From positions 150,744,199 to 150,808,198 of the forward strand of contig OX235279.1 in the NCBI GenBank assembly GCA_944472155.2: a DNA stretch of 64,000 bases. The letters are read 5' to 3'. Positions within the stretch are counted from its first letter, which is position 1. Each line of letters opens with the position of its first letter. The stretch comes from Trichobilharzia szidati. Lineage: Eukaryota > Platyhelminthes > Trematoda > Strigeidida > Schistosomatidae. The notes under the pieces are model-generated. The model did not search any database and was not told the DNA's origin. It saw nothing but the letters and a program-made list of their open reading frames with translations. Position numbers and translations under genes: made by a program. This document shows positions 42,180 to 52,689 of the stretch, one piece after another.

Positions 42180-42535
42180 ACTGGCCATATTCATGTAGAT
42201 ATTTACCTGGGTCTAGTGAGAGGTCGTGACCAGTGGGGTACAACAGGTCGGGTGGGAGAACAAATACTCGCCACTGGCTAGTGCTCACGCTATATCGTGA
42301 AGTTGGAACTCATGGGATGGCAGTTGGATTGGTTCTCACTGGCTGAATGGTCTACGAGCACGCCTAGTAACATGAAGGCTCTGGGTTCGAACCCCTGTAG
42401 TGTGTGTGTTCTGCTGCAGAGTCCCGATAAATCGGACGAGAGAGCTGTTTAGTATTCCCTGGTGGTTTTCCAATGGTTCTTTAACCAATATCAGCTCATG
42501 GTGAAACCTTGTAACCAATTAAATCCATGCAAAAC
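42180..42535 (+). mobile_element. SINE-B copy, full length
   Basis: The clearest family B copy. 5' block GAGAGGTCGTGACCAGTGGG, GAACAAATACTCGCCACTGG; tRNA-like head with A box TGGCTGAATGG (42,340-42,350) and canonical B box GGTTCGAACCC (42,384-42,394); hammerhead at 42,409-42,455; 3' end CAGCTCATGGTGAAACCTTG TAACC. The A box to B box spacing and sequence resemble a tRNA-Leu-type head. Transcription by RNA polymerase III is inferred from the boxes. Confidence 0.85.
42409..42455 (+). ncRNA. Degenerate hammerhead ribozyme of SINE-B
   Basis: Core CTGCAGA at 42,414-42,420 (A to C at one position); stem II GTCC/GGAC, extendable because CCGAT and ATCGG also pair; GAGA instead of GAAA; stem III AGAGCTGT partly paired; cleavage-type T at 42,449. 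Confidence 0.6.
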
Positions 42536-42787
42536 AACACTCGAATAGCAATCTCTTGTGCTAAGTCAGCCTGATTATGAAAGCGGTATACCATACTTAC
42601 AATACCATAAAAATCTATAGAAAATACTTTTAGGCACAGATTAAAAAATGGGCGCTTCATCATCAGATGCATTAACTGATATCATGTAATTTCTTTTGTT
42701 TTCACAAATGCGGTCTACACCGTAGACATCAGAAACCTAACAACGAAACTGTAACTGTTCTCATAAGTTCCCAGACCGTAGGTGTTA

Positions 42788-42975
42788 CGAACTTCGGGGT
42801 TCGATCCCCGGTCGACGCACTCCTTTACCTCGCTAAGCCGGTAATAAGACTGGTAAAGAGTGAAGGTTAGGCATGACGCTAGCAACTCCATCTCGTAAAA
42901 ATAAGCATCATTGCTCCCGAAACTTCAAGTTTCTAGCTTGAAGCCCTATGTTCCACTAGGAATGTAAAGTAATAA
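42788..42975 (+). mobile_element. SINE-C copy, 5'-truncated at the B box
   Basis: Starts at GGGGTTCGATCCCCGGTCGA, the T arm of the tRNA-like head; continues TCCTTTACCTCGCTAAGCCG and ends GAAGCCCTATGTTCCACTAG GAATG plus TAATAAAAAAA. The 3' end is nearly identical to that of RTE R2. Confidence 0.85.
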
Positions 42976-42989
42976 AAAAATCGATCTGC

Positions 42990-43100
42990 TGTCAATCAAA
43001 CTTTTATTTGAAGATCTTAGACAAAGAGAAAATATCAAACAATAAACTCTGCTGAGAATTTTGGACCTTAAATAAACGCTATTCAGAATAAGGTTATGAA
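42990..43100 (+). mobile_element. LINE 3' tail (family T), copy 3
   Basis: TTTTATTTGAAGATCTTAGA, AATAAACTCTGCTGAGAATT, TTAAATAAACGCTATTCAGA then ATAAGG. It follows the SINE-C tail directly. Confidence 0.6.
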
Positions 43101-44334
43101 TACTAATTAAATTAAGACAGGCTGATATAAGACATTCAAGGGATTAACAAACAACACACTACCTAATAGGGAGGACAAGTGACCTATTAATTAAATTCAT
43201 TAAGAAAGTTAAACAAAATAACCCAGAAAATATTCGAATTCCAGTTGATTCAAACAAAGACTTGTTTAAGAGTGTAAAGGGATGCAAACAGCAACAAAAA
43301 TGACTAGATTCAGAGGATAACACTGAAATATCATACATGCTAATCCACAATGATTCATATATATATATATATTTGGAGTCACTGAGGATTTCGAAAAGAA
43401 ACTTTAGACCCTCAGTTATGCACATCAGATAAATGATCGACATATTCCGACCGTTCATTTGATTAACCAATATTTGGCCTACAATAATTTCCGCTTAAGA
43501 CATGACCAAATCTTCGATTAAACAGATCTAGGAGTCTATGGAAGACTCTATCTTGCGCATAGAATTCTCCTACTGATTATAATCTCTAAATGTCTAAAAT
43601 TAAAAAAAAAAATTTAGTTTAATCTGAAACACGTTAAATCTGTCAATCAAGAGAGACAGACACTAGAGAATTTCAAGCCTTCATTACAAACGCATGACAA
43701 AAAGGCATAAGATTAATGATAAAAATAAGATTATTAACTACAATAAATACAAACAGCTGTTTTAGTATTTCAACGACAGTTGTTCTCATTCAGCTATGTT
43801 GATGAAAAAAGATGATAAATACACGTTCCAAATAATCTCTTAACCAGTGTAGATATGAAGTGGATTGTAAAGGGAATTGGATAAATAGTAGACTTAATTA
43901 CATCGGTAATTAAGAGTGTCTTCAAATGATAATCAAGCACACTCTTAACATTCGTTTTGTTACAGAAGTCAGTATCATGGGATAAAATGGTTAAAACATT
44001 TCAAAATATAGTACAATGGAGGTGATTAGTGCAGCTTTTTGCGATTTGAAGTTGACGAACGTAACGTGAGCATAAAAATATATAACTATGTCAGAATTCT
44101 TTACAGATGACAACACGAGACATCATGCTTAAAGGGTTTATTTTAATTTATATATAGAAAGTATTAGGATCAAGAAAGTGAACGGAGACATTTCCTACAT
44201 TTCTTGGAAAACGGTCTTCATTCTGAATTCAGGGTTACAATTCGAAGTTCAGCATTTAGTGTTGAGAAGCGGATGTATCATCAATGGGTTGCCTCTATGG
44301 GACACTTCAGTGGACACTGACTGATCACTGGGGA
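43101..44334. other. Unassigned stretch with short (TA) run
   Basis: TA run at 43,357-43,371. No family recognised over 1.2 kb. Confidence 0.35.
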
Positions 44335-44740
44335 TTAACCACTGTCATGTATCTAATCCTCTCTGTCAGCATCCACTGAATTCTTTTAGTCAAGTTTCCA
44401 CAGTTGTCGCCAAGTAGGCTGTTTCACCTTCGAGCTGCAGCTTGTACTGATATTAAATGTTTGGAGGCAGTCCGTAGGAAGTCCTAAACCTTGGTTTTAT
44501 GTGATTATTGCCATTTATCAGTATGGCGTGTCTGGGACTTGATGGAAAGTGATATCCCTCTTGATATTCAAACCCACATCCTCAAGTGCTGCAATTAAAG
44601 GCATTCTCAATGAGCTGTTCAGATTGATGGTTGAGTGTCTATACGACTGTGACTGATACTTTAATTGATGACTGTGGAATAAGAAATATCATTTGCCTGG
44701 CCTTTAGTTTTGGTTGCTGACTGCTTCCAAACATCTAACA
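44335..44740 (-). mobile_element. SINE-D copy, minus
   Basis: Read on the minus strand: B-box-like GGTTTGAATATCAAGAGGG (about 44,555-44,573), hammerhead remnant at 44,475-44,525 with core CTGATAA and a lost GAAA, then ACTTCCTACGGACTGCCTCC. The block CTGACTGCTTCC recurs at 44,715-44,727, so part of a second unit may be attached. Confidence 0.6.
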
Positions 44741-45639
44741 TTGCACTTTAGTGTGTAGTTATTGTCTAACATTAATATTTAATGTTGATTTCCATTGCTC
44801 ATATGAACTAGTCATGTTACTCAATTCTTAAATTCCAAGGGGGCTATAAGCCTTCACAGTCACATGTTCATGTTGCAGACACCTGGACTACAGGCGTTTA
44901 AAACTTTAAATCAAAAAATACGAAATGTGAGATATGATCATTTTTCAATGTCTTTTCCATAAAAGTTCATTGATGTAGTTTGCCTCTATGCAAATAAAGG
45001 TGAAAGGCATAATATCTCAACTTTTCCTTTTGAAATCTTGACTCATTGTTTTTATGTAATATATATTAGTTTATGGTGATTACTCCAACCAAGTTCAGTT
45101 CCCTCATACCGATCAACTTTCAATTTTCATACCCTGGTAACTTAATTAACTTCCGTTTTCTGTCAACATTTTATATATGATAAGGCCAAGTCACTCGGAT
45201 GATCATAAAAGGCTATATAAAACCTAGAACACTCAGGGTTATCCCATTTCAACTCATATCTGTCATGGATAATGAACCGTCTGCTCTAGATTAATTGAAA
45301 CCTAACTATGAAGCAGCTTGCAAAAGTTCAAGATCTCATTTTCTTTCAGTGTTATTGATAGAAATGCCTTCACTTTTAAACTTATCATTAATTTAACACA
45401 CACACACATTAGAGGTTCCAGCAATCCCATATCTGTCACTGATGCTATTAATGCAAGGAAAGGGAAAAGATGCCAGTCTTTTCTTAAAAAAAGGTAGTCA
45501 AGATGTACAGGTTTCTCTGAGAATTAGTGGAGTAGACATCTGGCCTCGAAATTTGCTGACGTAATTGACTAGAACAATAATACCTCAATATGGAATCATA
45601 ATCTTCCTACCTAGCTAAAATTTATCATCAAATTAAGTG
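44741..45639. other. Unassigned stretch
   Basis: A short ACAC run lies at 45,397-45,408. Nothing else recognised. Confidence 0.35.
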
Positions 45640-45925
45640 AATAAAGGAGTTCGACTAGGCTGCCTATTAACACTGATAGTATTCTTATTTGCAGTGGACT
45701 GGATTGTGCAGAAGATCACAGGAAGAGAGAAGACAGGAATACGATTTTGTGATAATATAACTCTAGAAGATCTGGATTTTGTGGATGAGTAGTTATGTTT
45801 AATGTCACAAATGATGAATGAAGGCTGGTTGAAAAACGCGCATGGCAACGGTCTTTAAACTAAATCAACGTCACAGTTATGTTAGACTCAGGGTATACAA
45901 TGCTTTTGTGAAATATATATATATA
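45640..45925 (+). mobile_element. RTE reverse transcriptase fragment (R4)
   Basis: Plus-strand reading: GVRLGCLLTLIVFLFAVDWI (compare GVRQGCLLSPMIFLIAVDWI of R2), EKTGIRF, then LEDLDFVDE where R2 has LEDLNFADD: the second catalytic aspartate is Glu, followed by a stop. The piece ends in the left arm of an inverted repeat. Both RTE ends are missing. Confidence 0.8.
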
Positions 45926-46175
45926 TTCAACGACTTCATTTTCAAGCTGTACAGTCGTATTTATATTACAGAAAAAGGCATTAAGTGGCACTAAAAATTG
46001 TTCGGTCAGAATTTATATGATCAGAATAAAGATAGCAGAAATGATGTATTAATACATCATATATATGTATTTCACAGAAGCTATTGAATACCCTGAGTTT
46101 AATACAACTGTGACGTTGATTCAGTTTAAACACCGTTGCCATGCGTGTTTTTCAACCAGTCTGCATTCACCACTT
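45811..46175. repeat. Inverted repeat, arms about 115 bp, with a 20-bp palindrome near the centre
   Basis: Arms 45,811-45,926 and 46,060-46,175 match in inverse orientation at roughly 85-90 percent by eye: GGCTGGTTGAAAAACGCGCA on the left, and the complement of TGCGTGTTTTTCAACCAGTC on the right. Between them are a PLE terminal motif (minus strand, GTACAGCTTGAAAATGAAGT) and the perfect palindrome ATGATGTATT/AATACATCAT at 46,041-46,060. The left arm begins within RTE sequence. Confidence 0.8.
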
Positions 46176-46786
46176 GTATTCAGTACAACACTACATAAAT
46201 ACTGTAGACTTCATTCTAATAATAATGTTCACATTCCAAATGATTGCTTCTAGAATACATAAAACATCCTGTCACAGCTCTCAATTTGTAACTGTTCCCT
46301 TTTTTGACAAACAACGATCTGTGAAATTTCCTTTGTGTTATAACAATCAAATACCTTCTAAAAAGGAACCCGAAAGTTTGTTAGCATGAATAAGCTAGTC
46401 GAGTTTAGAATAACAAACAAATAAAAATTAATTAGTTTTATTTAGAAATACTTCTGTTCTACAGCAAATAAAAGCACTAAATATTTATTATTCATTTTCA
46501 GGTGGGAAAAAAACTGTTTTTGTTTAGAATTAAATTACAAAATAGAAACAGAACACAGAAAATACTATGGGAAATCGAGTAAACGAAAAACATCGTCTCA
46601 GCAGAACCAGCAATTACTGCAAAATCATCAGATGAAATTAAGTTTTGCTCTCATTGATTGTAGAAGACAGATGGGAGTTTCCGCATCCTGGCAATAAAGT
46701 AATATCCTCCAAGCTACAGTGGTTGATGTCAGCTTGAATTCATAATGTGGCATCTGTTCCTTTCTGAGTTGCGAATTATTACTTTG
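46176..46786. other. Unassigned AT-rich stretch
   Basis: Nothing recognised. Confidence 0.35.
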
Positions 46787-47545
46787 TCATTACTTCCTTG
46801 GGTTCCTAGTGGAACACAGAACCTCTACAGAGCATCTCCATTTCATTCTGCCCTCTGCAGTCGCCTTTAATTAACCCCACGATTGCCCATAGGCTCTCAT
46901 CTCTTCCTCAAACGATCATCTCCAAGTCACCCTCTGACACATGCACAGATCGTCGTTTTCCATTTGGGTTCCACTCGTGAGATAGTCCGACTCTCAGTGT
47001 CTCCCAAAGGTCTTCTCAACGTATGTTCATTCTAGCACCATTTGTTGATCAATAGGTTCTTGATTAGTTTGTTCCCAGATTTCTCCGCTGCTAATTCTTT
47101 CTGGTCAGCCATCTGATTTTCAGTATGGAACCAGTGAAGGCGACTGTTGGTGATTGTCTGCAGCTGGGTGTTAGAAATGCTTTCTGCGATATGTCCGATA
47201 TGTTTCTGACCCAGATAGAAGAAGTGACTGACTTAACATTGGTGCTGAAAATTCAAGTTTTGTCTTTTATGCTGTTGAGTTAATTTCAGCGTAATGAAGG
47301 TGTGTCTTGCCTCTCCGATGTTAGTATGGACATTGTCATCCGTGGAGCGTACCTTTAATTGAAATGATGCTGTATAGATAATTGAGGGAAGTGACCTCTC
47401 TCATATTTATTCCGAGGTTGCAGATGAGACTCTATAATGACTCCTGGTAAGTTTAAACAAAGGTCAGGGGCTTCTTACTGTTAGTTTCCAGCCATCCAGC
47501 ATCAGGTGAAAGTACTCTGAAAAGACGAATATGCTACCCTGGTGA
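46787..47545 (-). mobile_element. RTE retrotransposon 3' part (R8), minus
   Basis: The 3' end at the left, TTGGGTTCCTAGTGGAACAC, is the complement of the RTE ending. TTCATTCTGCCCTCTGCAGT is the complement of the codons for the C-terminal ENRTQWRR block, and CGTTTTCCATTTGGGTTCCA of an upstream block also seen in R6. It extends to the counterpart of the YLGS region near 47,340-47,400. 5'-truncated; many stops. Confidence 0.75.
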
Positions 47546-48594
47546 ACATATTGTAAACTTGATCAACAGAACTAGACAATATTATATTTATCGATTCCCA
47601 TTGACAGATAAATGTAACAACCTGTTTTAATGCCACTGTTCACCCCATAAAAGACACTACAAAAATTTAACAGTAGTAAAGAAACAGTTACGATGAAGCT
47701 CTTCATATATCATTTGAATCCAGGGATCAAGGTACATCCTCCTATTTGTTCAAATAAAATGATATCGAATACCAGTTGTATGTGTATCCATAGAAACTAT
47801 TTAATACTCCCTAGAAAATTCGATGAATTTCTCAAAAATGAATTATATTTAGAAGGGTGAACTAACTGGTCACGAAACTAATGTGCGTACACAGGGCTGT
47901 TACAGGTTCCTTGCTTCGGGCCACCCTAATTTCATTTTCATTTCGCACAACAAGCGAGCTGCGTCTCACTGCTATTATATATTATTACTCCTAATTTCTT
48001 AGTGAAGAGTAGGGCTTCAGAAGCACTCCATTTCTTTTTGCAGCTGGCTGAGTGTTTGCGGAAAACATCTTTGGGGTAGGTGAAGAATGCTAGAAAACTA
48101 TGGTGTTCCCATTTTCTCCACTTTTTCTGGTTGCTGCTGCAAAACTTGAAAAGAAACAACAAAGACAATTAGAAGATAATTAGGTGATCAAACTCCATCG
48201 AGAAGGTGACCAGCTACTAATTTTTATCATTCGACTAAATAGAAAACCATTTCATTATTTAACTAGCTGTAAGCTGCAAATTTTGAACATAAATGCAGTC
48301 CTATTTATGTATAAAAATAAAAAATGAACACTGGTCGGTTAAGTCAGTATAACTTTCACAATTTCTAGCTAGCGAATATCAAATTAGTTGCTGAGCGGTG
48401 AAATTTGAGCTAAATATTTAAAATTATTTGGAAAAGATGTCAGTTAGGTAACTGCTTCTATCCTTGACTTAGTTGGCCCATTCTTCAGGGTTTCTAATTA
48501 CAACTTAATGGAACATAAATCTGATGCTTTGAATAATGGGAAAAGGACTATTTAAATTTGGGCTGCACCCAACAAAGGACTAGACGCATGAAAC
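47546..48594. other. Unassigned stretch
   Basis: An open frame of 76 residues on the minus strand (47,938-48,168) is rich in Ser, Lys and Phe and has no domain I recognise. I do not call it a gene. Confidence 0.35.
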
Positions 48595-48960
48595 TAGTTA
48601 CGTACTACCTAGTGTTCAGTCAAAGTATCCAATTCAGTCCTACAGGAGGTCAGACGCGAGTCTGAATATCTCAGTGGTAACGTCGCTTACTGCACCGCTA
48701 GGTGGCTTGGTCTCGAATGTCAGAAAGTAAATCAATTCCTTCAAGAATGCAGGTACGCCCCACCAACGAGTGCAAGCAAGTACGAAATTGAAGTCCAAGG
48801 CTTGCTACCGACTGCCTCCAACCATCTTATAACAAGAGGTCAGAGTGCATCATGATGACCACATTGCAAACTTGACTAATAAAAATTGAATTCGTACCAG
48901 ACAAAAGCAATAGATTCATGACATTAATTACTGCCTAGTATGCAGTCAGAGGACTCACAT
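48595..48960 (+). mobile_element. SINE-D copy, plus
   Basis: Bounded by CCTAGTGTTCAGTCAAAGTA at 48,609 and CCTAGTATGCAGTCAGAGGA at 48,932. Head with A-box-like TGAATATCTCAGTGGTAACG and a worn B box GGTCTCGAATGTC. Hammerhead at 48,757-48,805, then CTTGCTACCGACTGCCTCCA. It is the best-spaced example of the 325-350-bp unit. Confidence 0.75.
48757..48805 (+). ncRNA. Degenerate hammerhead ribozyme of SINE-D
   Basis: Core CCAACGA at 48,763-48,769 (two changes); stem II GTGC/GTAC with a G-U pair; GAAA intact at 48,784-48,787; stem III ATT/AGT around GA; cleavage-type C at 48,795. Confidence 0.6.
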
Positions 48961-49463
48961 ATTTATAGTCATTTGGTCACTCTTATTTCATTTCACCATA
49001 ACATTTATCCTCCCTTTAATAATATCAATGTATAACAGAAATATACGGATATCCCATAATTACGAAATAGACGTCGAACATTTTAGCTTTTTTTAATCAT
49101 TGCTACAACAACAAAATAAAACTTATTTAGATTATAAGTGATACGTTATGACAGCTGGGTAGAAATACGAATATATGTATATATATATACGTCATTTTGG
49201 CTATTCATAATGGGCAGTAATTAAATTGTCTCTAAAAGCAAATGAAATGTCATTTACGCTGAGCTGCTTTTAAACATTAAGATACTGAAAGCTGAACGTT
49301 TTGGAAGTATTATAGTCAATATATCATTCTGATTGTTATCATTAAGTCTCTTTCAAAAGAATTAAATTGAAATTATTCTCGATGATGACTTTAATAAATT
49401 GCCAAACTTGGTTACTTCTCAAACGAAACTGTGTGCGTGAACAGAAAATAAAATCTCAACTAA
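48961..49463. other. Unassigned stretch with short (TA) run
   Basis: TA-rich run near 49,174-49,190. Nothing else recognised. Confidence 0.35.
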
Positions 49464-49865
49464 GAATTTCCCTGAAGAAGTTTGGTGGATGGTGATTAGT
49501 AATTGGATTGAGGATGCGAACTTCTTTCTATTCGGTGCTCATCAACTGGATATAGCTTCATTCTTCAATGAGTGGTTTCAGTGGTTTCCACTGAGTCTTG
49601 AACTCAACACCCATCGTTTCGAAGGCCACAACTTAATTTTTTAGACCACTCGGGCCACGAGAGACACCTCTAGTGAAGCTGGTGTCAGTAGGAGCATCAT
49701 AACTCACTGGGAGTACAGGTGCATCCGGATAATGAGTCTCGAATAGGACGGTTCCATCCACCAAATTACTTGAAGTTAAGTCCTCAGACATCGTTGAGGT
49801 ATCCGTGCAACAGGGGCCAAACCCTTCGGTTCAGTCAGTTAGTGGAAAAATGAAAGTCGAATTAA
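49464..49865. mobile_element. Composite: PLE hammerhead half, SINE-A minus, SINE-A plus
   Basis: At 49,464-49,486 the plus strand reads GAATTTCCCTGAAGAAGTTT GG, the 5' half of the PLE-type hammerhead seen at 25.9 kb, cut off in stem II. It joins a minus-strand SINE-A (49,487-49,690) with B-box-like GTTCAAGACTC and A-box-like GTGGCCCGAGTGG, and this joins a plus-strand SINE-A piece (49,690-49,865) with GGAGCATCATAACTCACTGG and a cut hammerhead (about 49,722-49,751). The end AAACCCTTCGGTTCAGTCAG is related to the 52.6-kb arm. Confidence 0.7.
49507..49551 (-). ncRNA. Degenerate hammerhead ribozyme of SINE-A
   Basis: Minus strand: ATCCAG (stem I), core TTGATGA at 49,539-49,545 with a single change (first C to T), damaged stem II, GAAG for GAAA, and GCATCC before CTCAAT, which no longer pairs fully with ATCCAG. 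Confidence 0.55.
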
Positions 49866-50284
49866 AAATAGATCAGAAATCCCATGTCTGAATTTTTTTT
49901 AAAGCTTTTGCTTATTTTCTGTTTATTGTGTTTCTTTTGATAGGCGACGTATGACAACAAAAGCCTTACTCAGCTTGAAATCAGCTGTGTGTCGAGATAG
50001 TGTTCATTCATTTAGATAATTACCAGTTCAACTGAGGTATCGTCAGTCCTATGTTTGAAGATCAAAGCTGATCAGTCGTTCTTTTGAATCTAACTAAAGT
50101 TATGGGTCTTATCTGGGGATGTAGTTCAACTGCCGACTGAGATGCATCCATTTTCTAGGCAGAAACTGAATTTATCAAACATATCAAGCATAACTAAATC
50201 ATGACCACAACACAAGTAGTTTGAGTACACACGTTTATGTGTTTGGCTGCTATTATAGATGAAAGTTGCACATTTATTGATTTT
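49866..50284. other. Unassigned stretch
   Basis: Nothing recognised. Confidence 0.35.
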
Positions 50285-50345
50285 CATATCTGAATAAAGC
50301 GAGAACAACAGTTTGTGCAGAATAAGATTATTTATTTTTATTTAT
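50285..50345 (-). repeat. Terminal-repeat-like sequence F, end fragment
   Basis: The complement reads TTATTCTGCACAAACTGTTG and TCTCGCTTTATTCAGATATG, matching the right end of the repeat at 51,290-51,560. Confidence 0.55.
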
Positions 50346-50510
50346 TTATTTCCTTCACTTTCCCCAGTGGAATATGGGGCTTCAAGCTAGTGGCTTGAAG
50401 TTTCTTTAGCAGTGTTTATTTTACAGGATGGGGTTGCTAGCCTCATGCCCCAACCTTTCCTCTTCACCAGCATCATTTCTGGCTTAGCGAGGTAAAGGAG
50501 TTCGTCCCCG
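50346..50510 (-). mobile_element. SINE-C copy, lacking the tRNA-like head
   Basis: Minus-strand body and tail: TCCTTTACCTCGCTAAGCCA, GAGGCTAGCAACCCCATCCT and GAAGCCCCATATTCCACTGG. The head is cut at about 50,505. Confidence 0.8.
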
Positions 50511-50689
50511 AAAAGATGATGGAAAATAAAAAGTTACGTCCAGAGATTCAATAACAAGCAATGGAGAAGTGAAGGCTCAAACGACAAATAAATCACAGTG
50601 GAAAAAAGCCAATCTTCAGTCATCTCGATTTTAAATGTCATAATATTGCAGGAATATTTAGCGGAAGACTGAATACATCACTAGCCAGG

Positions 50690-51110
50690 ACCTATCCTGC
50701 AGCTGAGTTTGCTCCCATTTATCCGTAAATATGGTCTTTGGTGCAATCAAAAGTCGATTGATACCCTTCTGATGCTTACTTCGACTGTGTATACAAATTC
50801 CCATGTATCTGCGGGGGCAGTTACATTGAGAAAACAGGAAGACCCGCGGCTTTCCGAACATGTGCCGAAAAGCCTACGTCTCAATGGAACAAGTACTTCC
50901 AATAATGCTATTATAAGGCATCTCATCTATACAGGTCGTGAGGCGTACATTGCGAAATCTTTTGGAATTGTCAATCAACAGAATAGTTCAGTTCACCTCA
51001 TGTTTGCAGAAGCAGTCATTATCAAACACCTGGAACAGAGATTTTGTGTTCAGAAAGAAGCCGTTATCAGTCTTTCCTTGTCTACCTGGTAACTGGATTT
51101 CCTTGTTCTA
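50690..51110 (+). mobile_element. PLE endonuclease fragment (SYIEKTGR type)
   Basis: Plus-strand frames give CVYKFPCICGGSYIEKTGRP, with the I/V-Y element, paired Cys and Y-I-E in place of Y-I-G, then SEHVPKSLRLNGTS in another frame, and a C-terminal AEAVIIKHLEQRFCVQKEA (the E-A-x-x-I block). The main open frame is 50,709-51,092. A distinct PLE lineage from those at 40 and 57 kb. Terminal repeat F follows at 51,290. Confidence 0.8.
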
Positions 51111-51289
51111 TCTTCCATCTGATTAAGTAATCTTTGGCTTTAACTTCTCTCCCCTTTCATACACTGTAAGATCACTTGTCTCTTGTTTCTATCATTTGGG
51201 TTGAACTGAGCATATTGCTACTCACTTCATTAGCTACTCACCAACTTATTTACCTTTTGTCTTTATTACGTAACTCCTTTGACACTGCA

Positions 51290-51560
51290 TGCATACATTT
51301 ATTTTTGTTTAAACTTGAACTCTCTGGGTATAAAAAGTAAGTGTAATTTCTGGGCACTGTTTATCAATTTTGGAGTCTCCTGTTAACTGACGTCATGTAA
51401 TCTTTGCAGGTATGTTAAAATTATCCTGTACATAAACGTAATAATTTCTTTAGGCTGTAGGCAGATGACGAGATGCTGACGAAATAAATGATGGTATCAT
51501 AATATTCTGCACAAACTGCTGTTTTCGCTTTATTCAAATTCATAAGGGGAAACTGATGTG
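51290..51560 (+). repeat. Terminal-repeat-like sequence F, copy 1
   Basis: About 270 bp that recur at 53,095-53,375 (plus) and 52,165-52,390 (minus). Shared blocks include TGACGTCATGTAATCTTTGC, CTGTACATAAACGTAATAAT and TTTCGCTTTATTCAAATTCA. It lies 200 bp after a PLE endonuclease end, so a PLE terminal repeat is inferred. GCAGATGACGAGATGCTGAC followed by GAAATAAATG is the position of a possible hammerhead-like motif, but stem II does not pair. Confidence 0.65.
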
Positions 51561-51834
51561 CACAATTTACATTCACCGTCGTATTATCTTATAGACAAAA
51601 CACCATGATTGGTTTATATTTCAATTTTTATTTGTAAACTTATATACATTAGAGTTAAGCCTGATGAGATCTAATTGAAAATAAGCATTTCCAGTAGGCT
51701 TCAGACTTTCGTCAACACCTGTTTTTGCCGAATTGATAATGAAAGTGAGATAGCTGGTCAGAGACAGGATAAGCAACAAGGAACTATAGCAACGAATCAA
51801 GCAAAAAACTATTTTTAGCCTCACAAATATTCTG

Positions 51835-52115
51835 AGAAAGCGAAGAAATGGAGATGTATTAGGCACAGCTGAGGAGAACGTTGGGCAACATAAAGTACTC
51901 ATCCAGCTCTCCAATGATACCTCAGTCGAAACATACTAGCTTGGCGTCCATGTGTGATATGGAGGGAACCGTGTGATTAGGAGATGAAACCTTATGGGCA
52001 ACCATGCAGGTATTTAAAGAGGACTCCCGAGAACAGGATGAACTGAAGATGTGGTGGTGAAGTATAACGTCCCACTCGTAATCTAAGGGAATAAACCTGA
52101 ACAATAAAATTCTAC
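51835..52115 (+). mobile_element. RTE retrotransposon 3' end (R5)
   Basis: Begins GCGAAGAAATGGAGATGTAT and GGCACAGCTGAGGAGAACGT, equivalent to the KWRWIGHTLRR region of RTE proteins, and ends near AACGTCCCACTCGTAATCTA AGG, a worn form of the RTE end. In the middle GGGAACCGTGTGATTAGGAG and GAGATGAAACCTTATGGGCA match R1 and R3. All frames are broken. Confidence 0.75.
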
Positions 52116-52164
52116 TCCATTTCTGCTGAACAGTTTTTATTTTCAGTTGATACGAATTATAATA

Positions 52165-52390
52165 TATATGGTACCATCATTGCTTATTTCGTTGTCTTCT
52201 CATCAGCCGCTTACAGCCTGAGTAAATTATTAGGTTAATGTACAGAAAAAATTTAACACACTTGCATATTTTACATGATGTCATTTGACAGGAGATTCTG
52301 GACTTAGTGAACAGTGCTCAGAAAATTACGTTTATACAGCTTTTACACAAAGAATTCAATTTTAAACAAAGTAAATGTTTTACTCTGATA
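52165..52390 (-). repeat. Terminal-repeat-like sequence F, copy 2 (inverted)
   Basis: Complement of the 53.1-kb copy: ATCATTGCTTATTTCGTTGT and CTTCTCATCAGCCGCTTACA are exact complements of the corresponding blocks there. Together the two form an inverted pair about 0.7 kb apart that encloses the SINE-A copies. Confidence 0.8.
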
Positions 52391-52487
52391 AAGCTATTAG
52401 CATTAGATAGCGAAACGTCAGTAAAAACAATATCGTTTTGTTTTTCATTCATTGGGAAATACAAAAACCTTTATTATAAACTAAATG

Positions 52488-52687
52488 TTTAATTGAATTT
52501 TAGATTTTCCCGCCGATTGATTGGACTGAAGTGATCGGTCTCAGGTTGACATATCGGCTTCTTCTGCAGATGCTTCGACAATGCCTGGGCATGTAATTAG
52601 AATTTATTTGTCCGATGATGATATGTCAACCTGAGACCGAGCACTTCGGTCCAATCAATCGACGGGAAAATCTAAAATTCAATTAAA
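52488..52687. repeat. 68-bp inverted repeat with 64-nt spacer
   Basis: Arms 52,488-52,555 and 52,620-52,687 pair at 65 of 68 positions. Each contains AAAATCTAAAATTCAATT-type sequence at the outer end and GTCAACCTGAGACC-type sequence at the inner end. Related sequences lie beside SINE-A copies at 34.88 and 49.82 kb, so the arm belongs to that family. Confidence 0.9.
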
Positions 52688-52689
52688 TA

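Noticed and set aside
47938..48168. Minus-strand frame of 76 residues, possible exon
   Set aside because: No recognisable domain, no splice or promoter context I can defend, and length within chance for this base composition.
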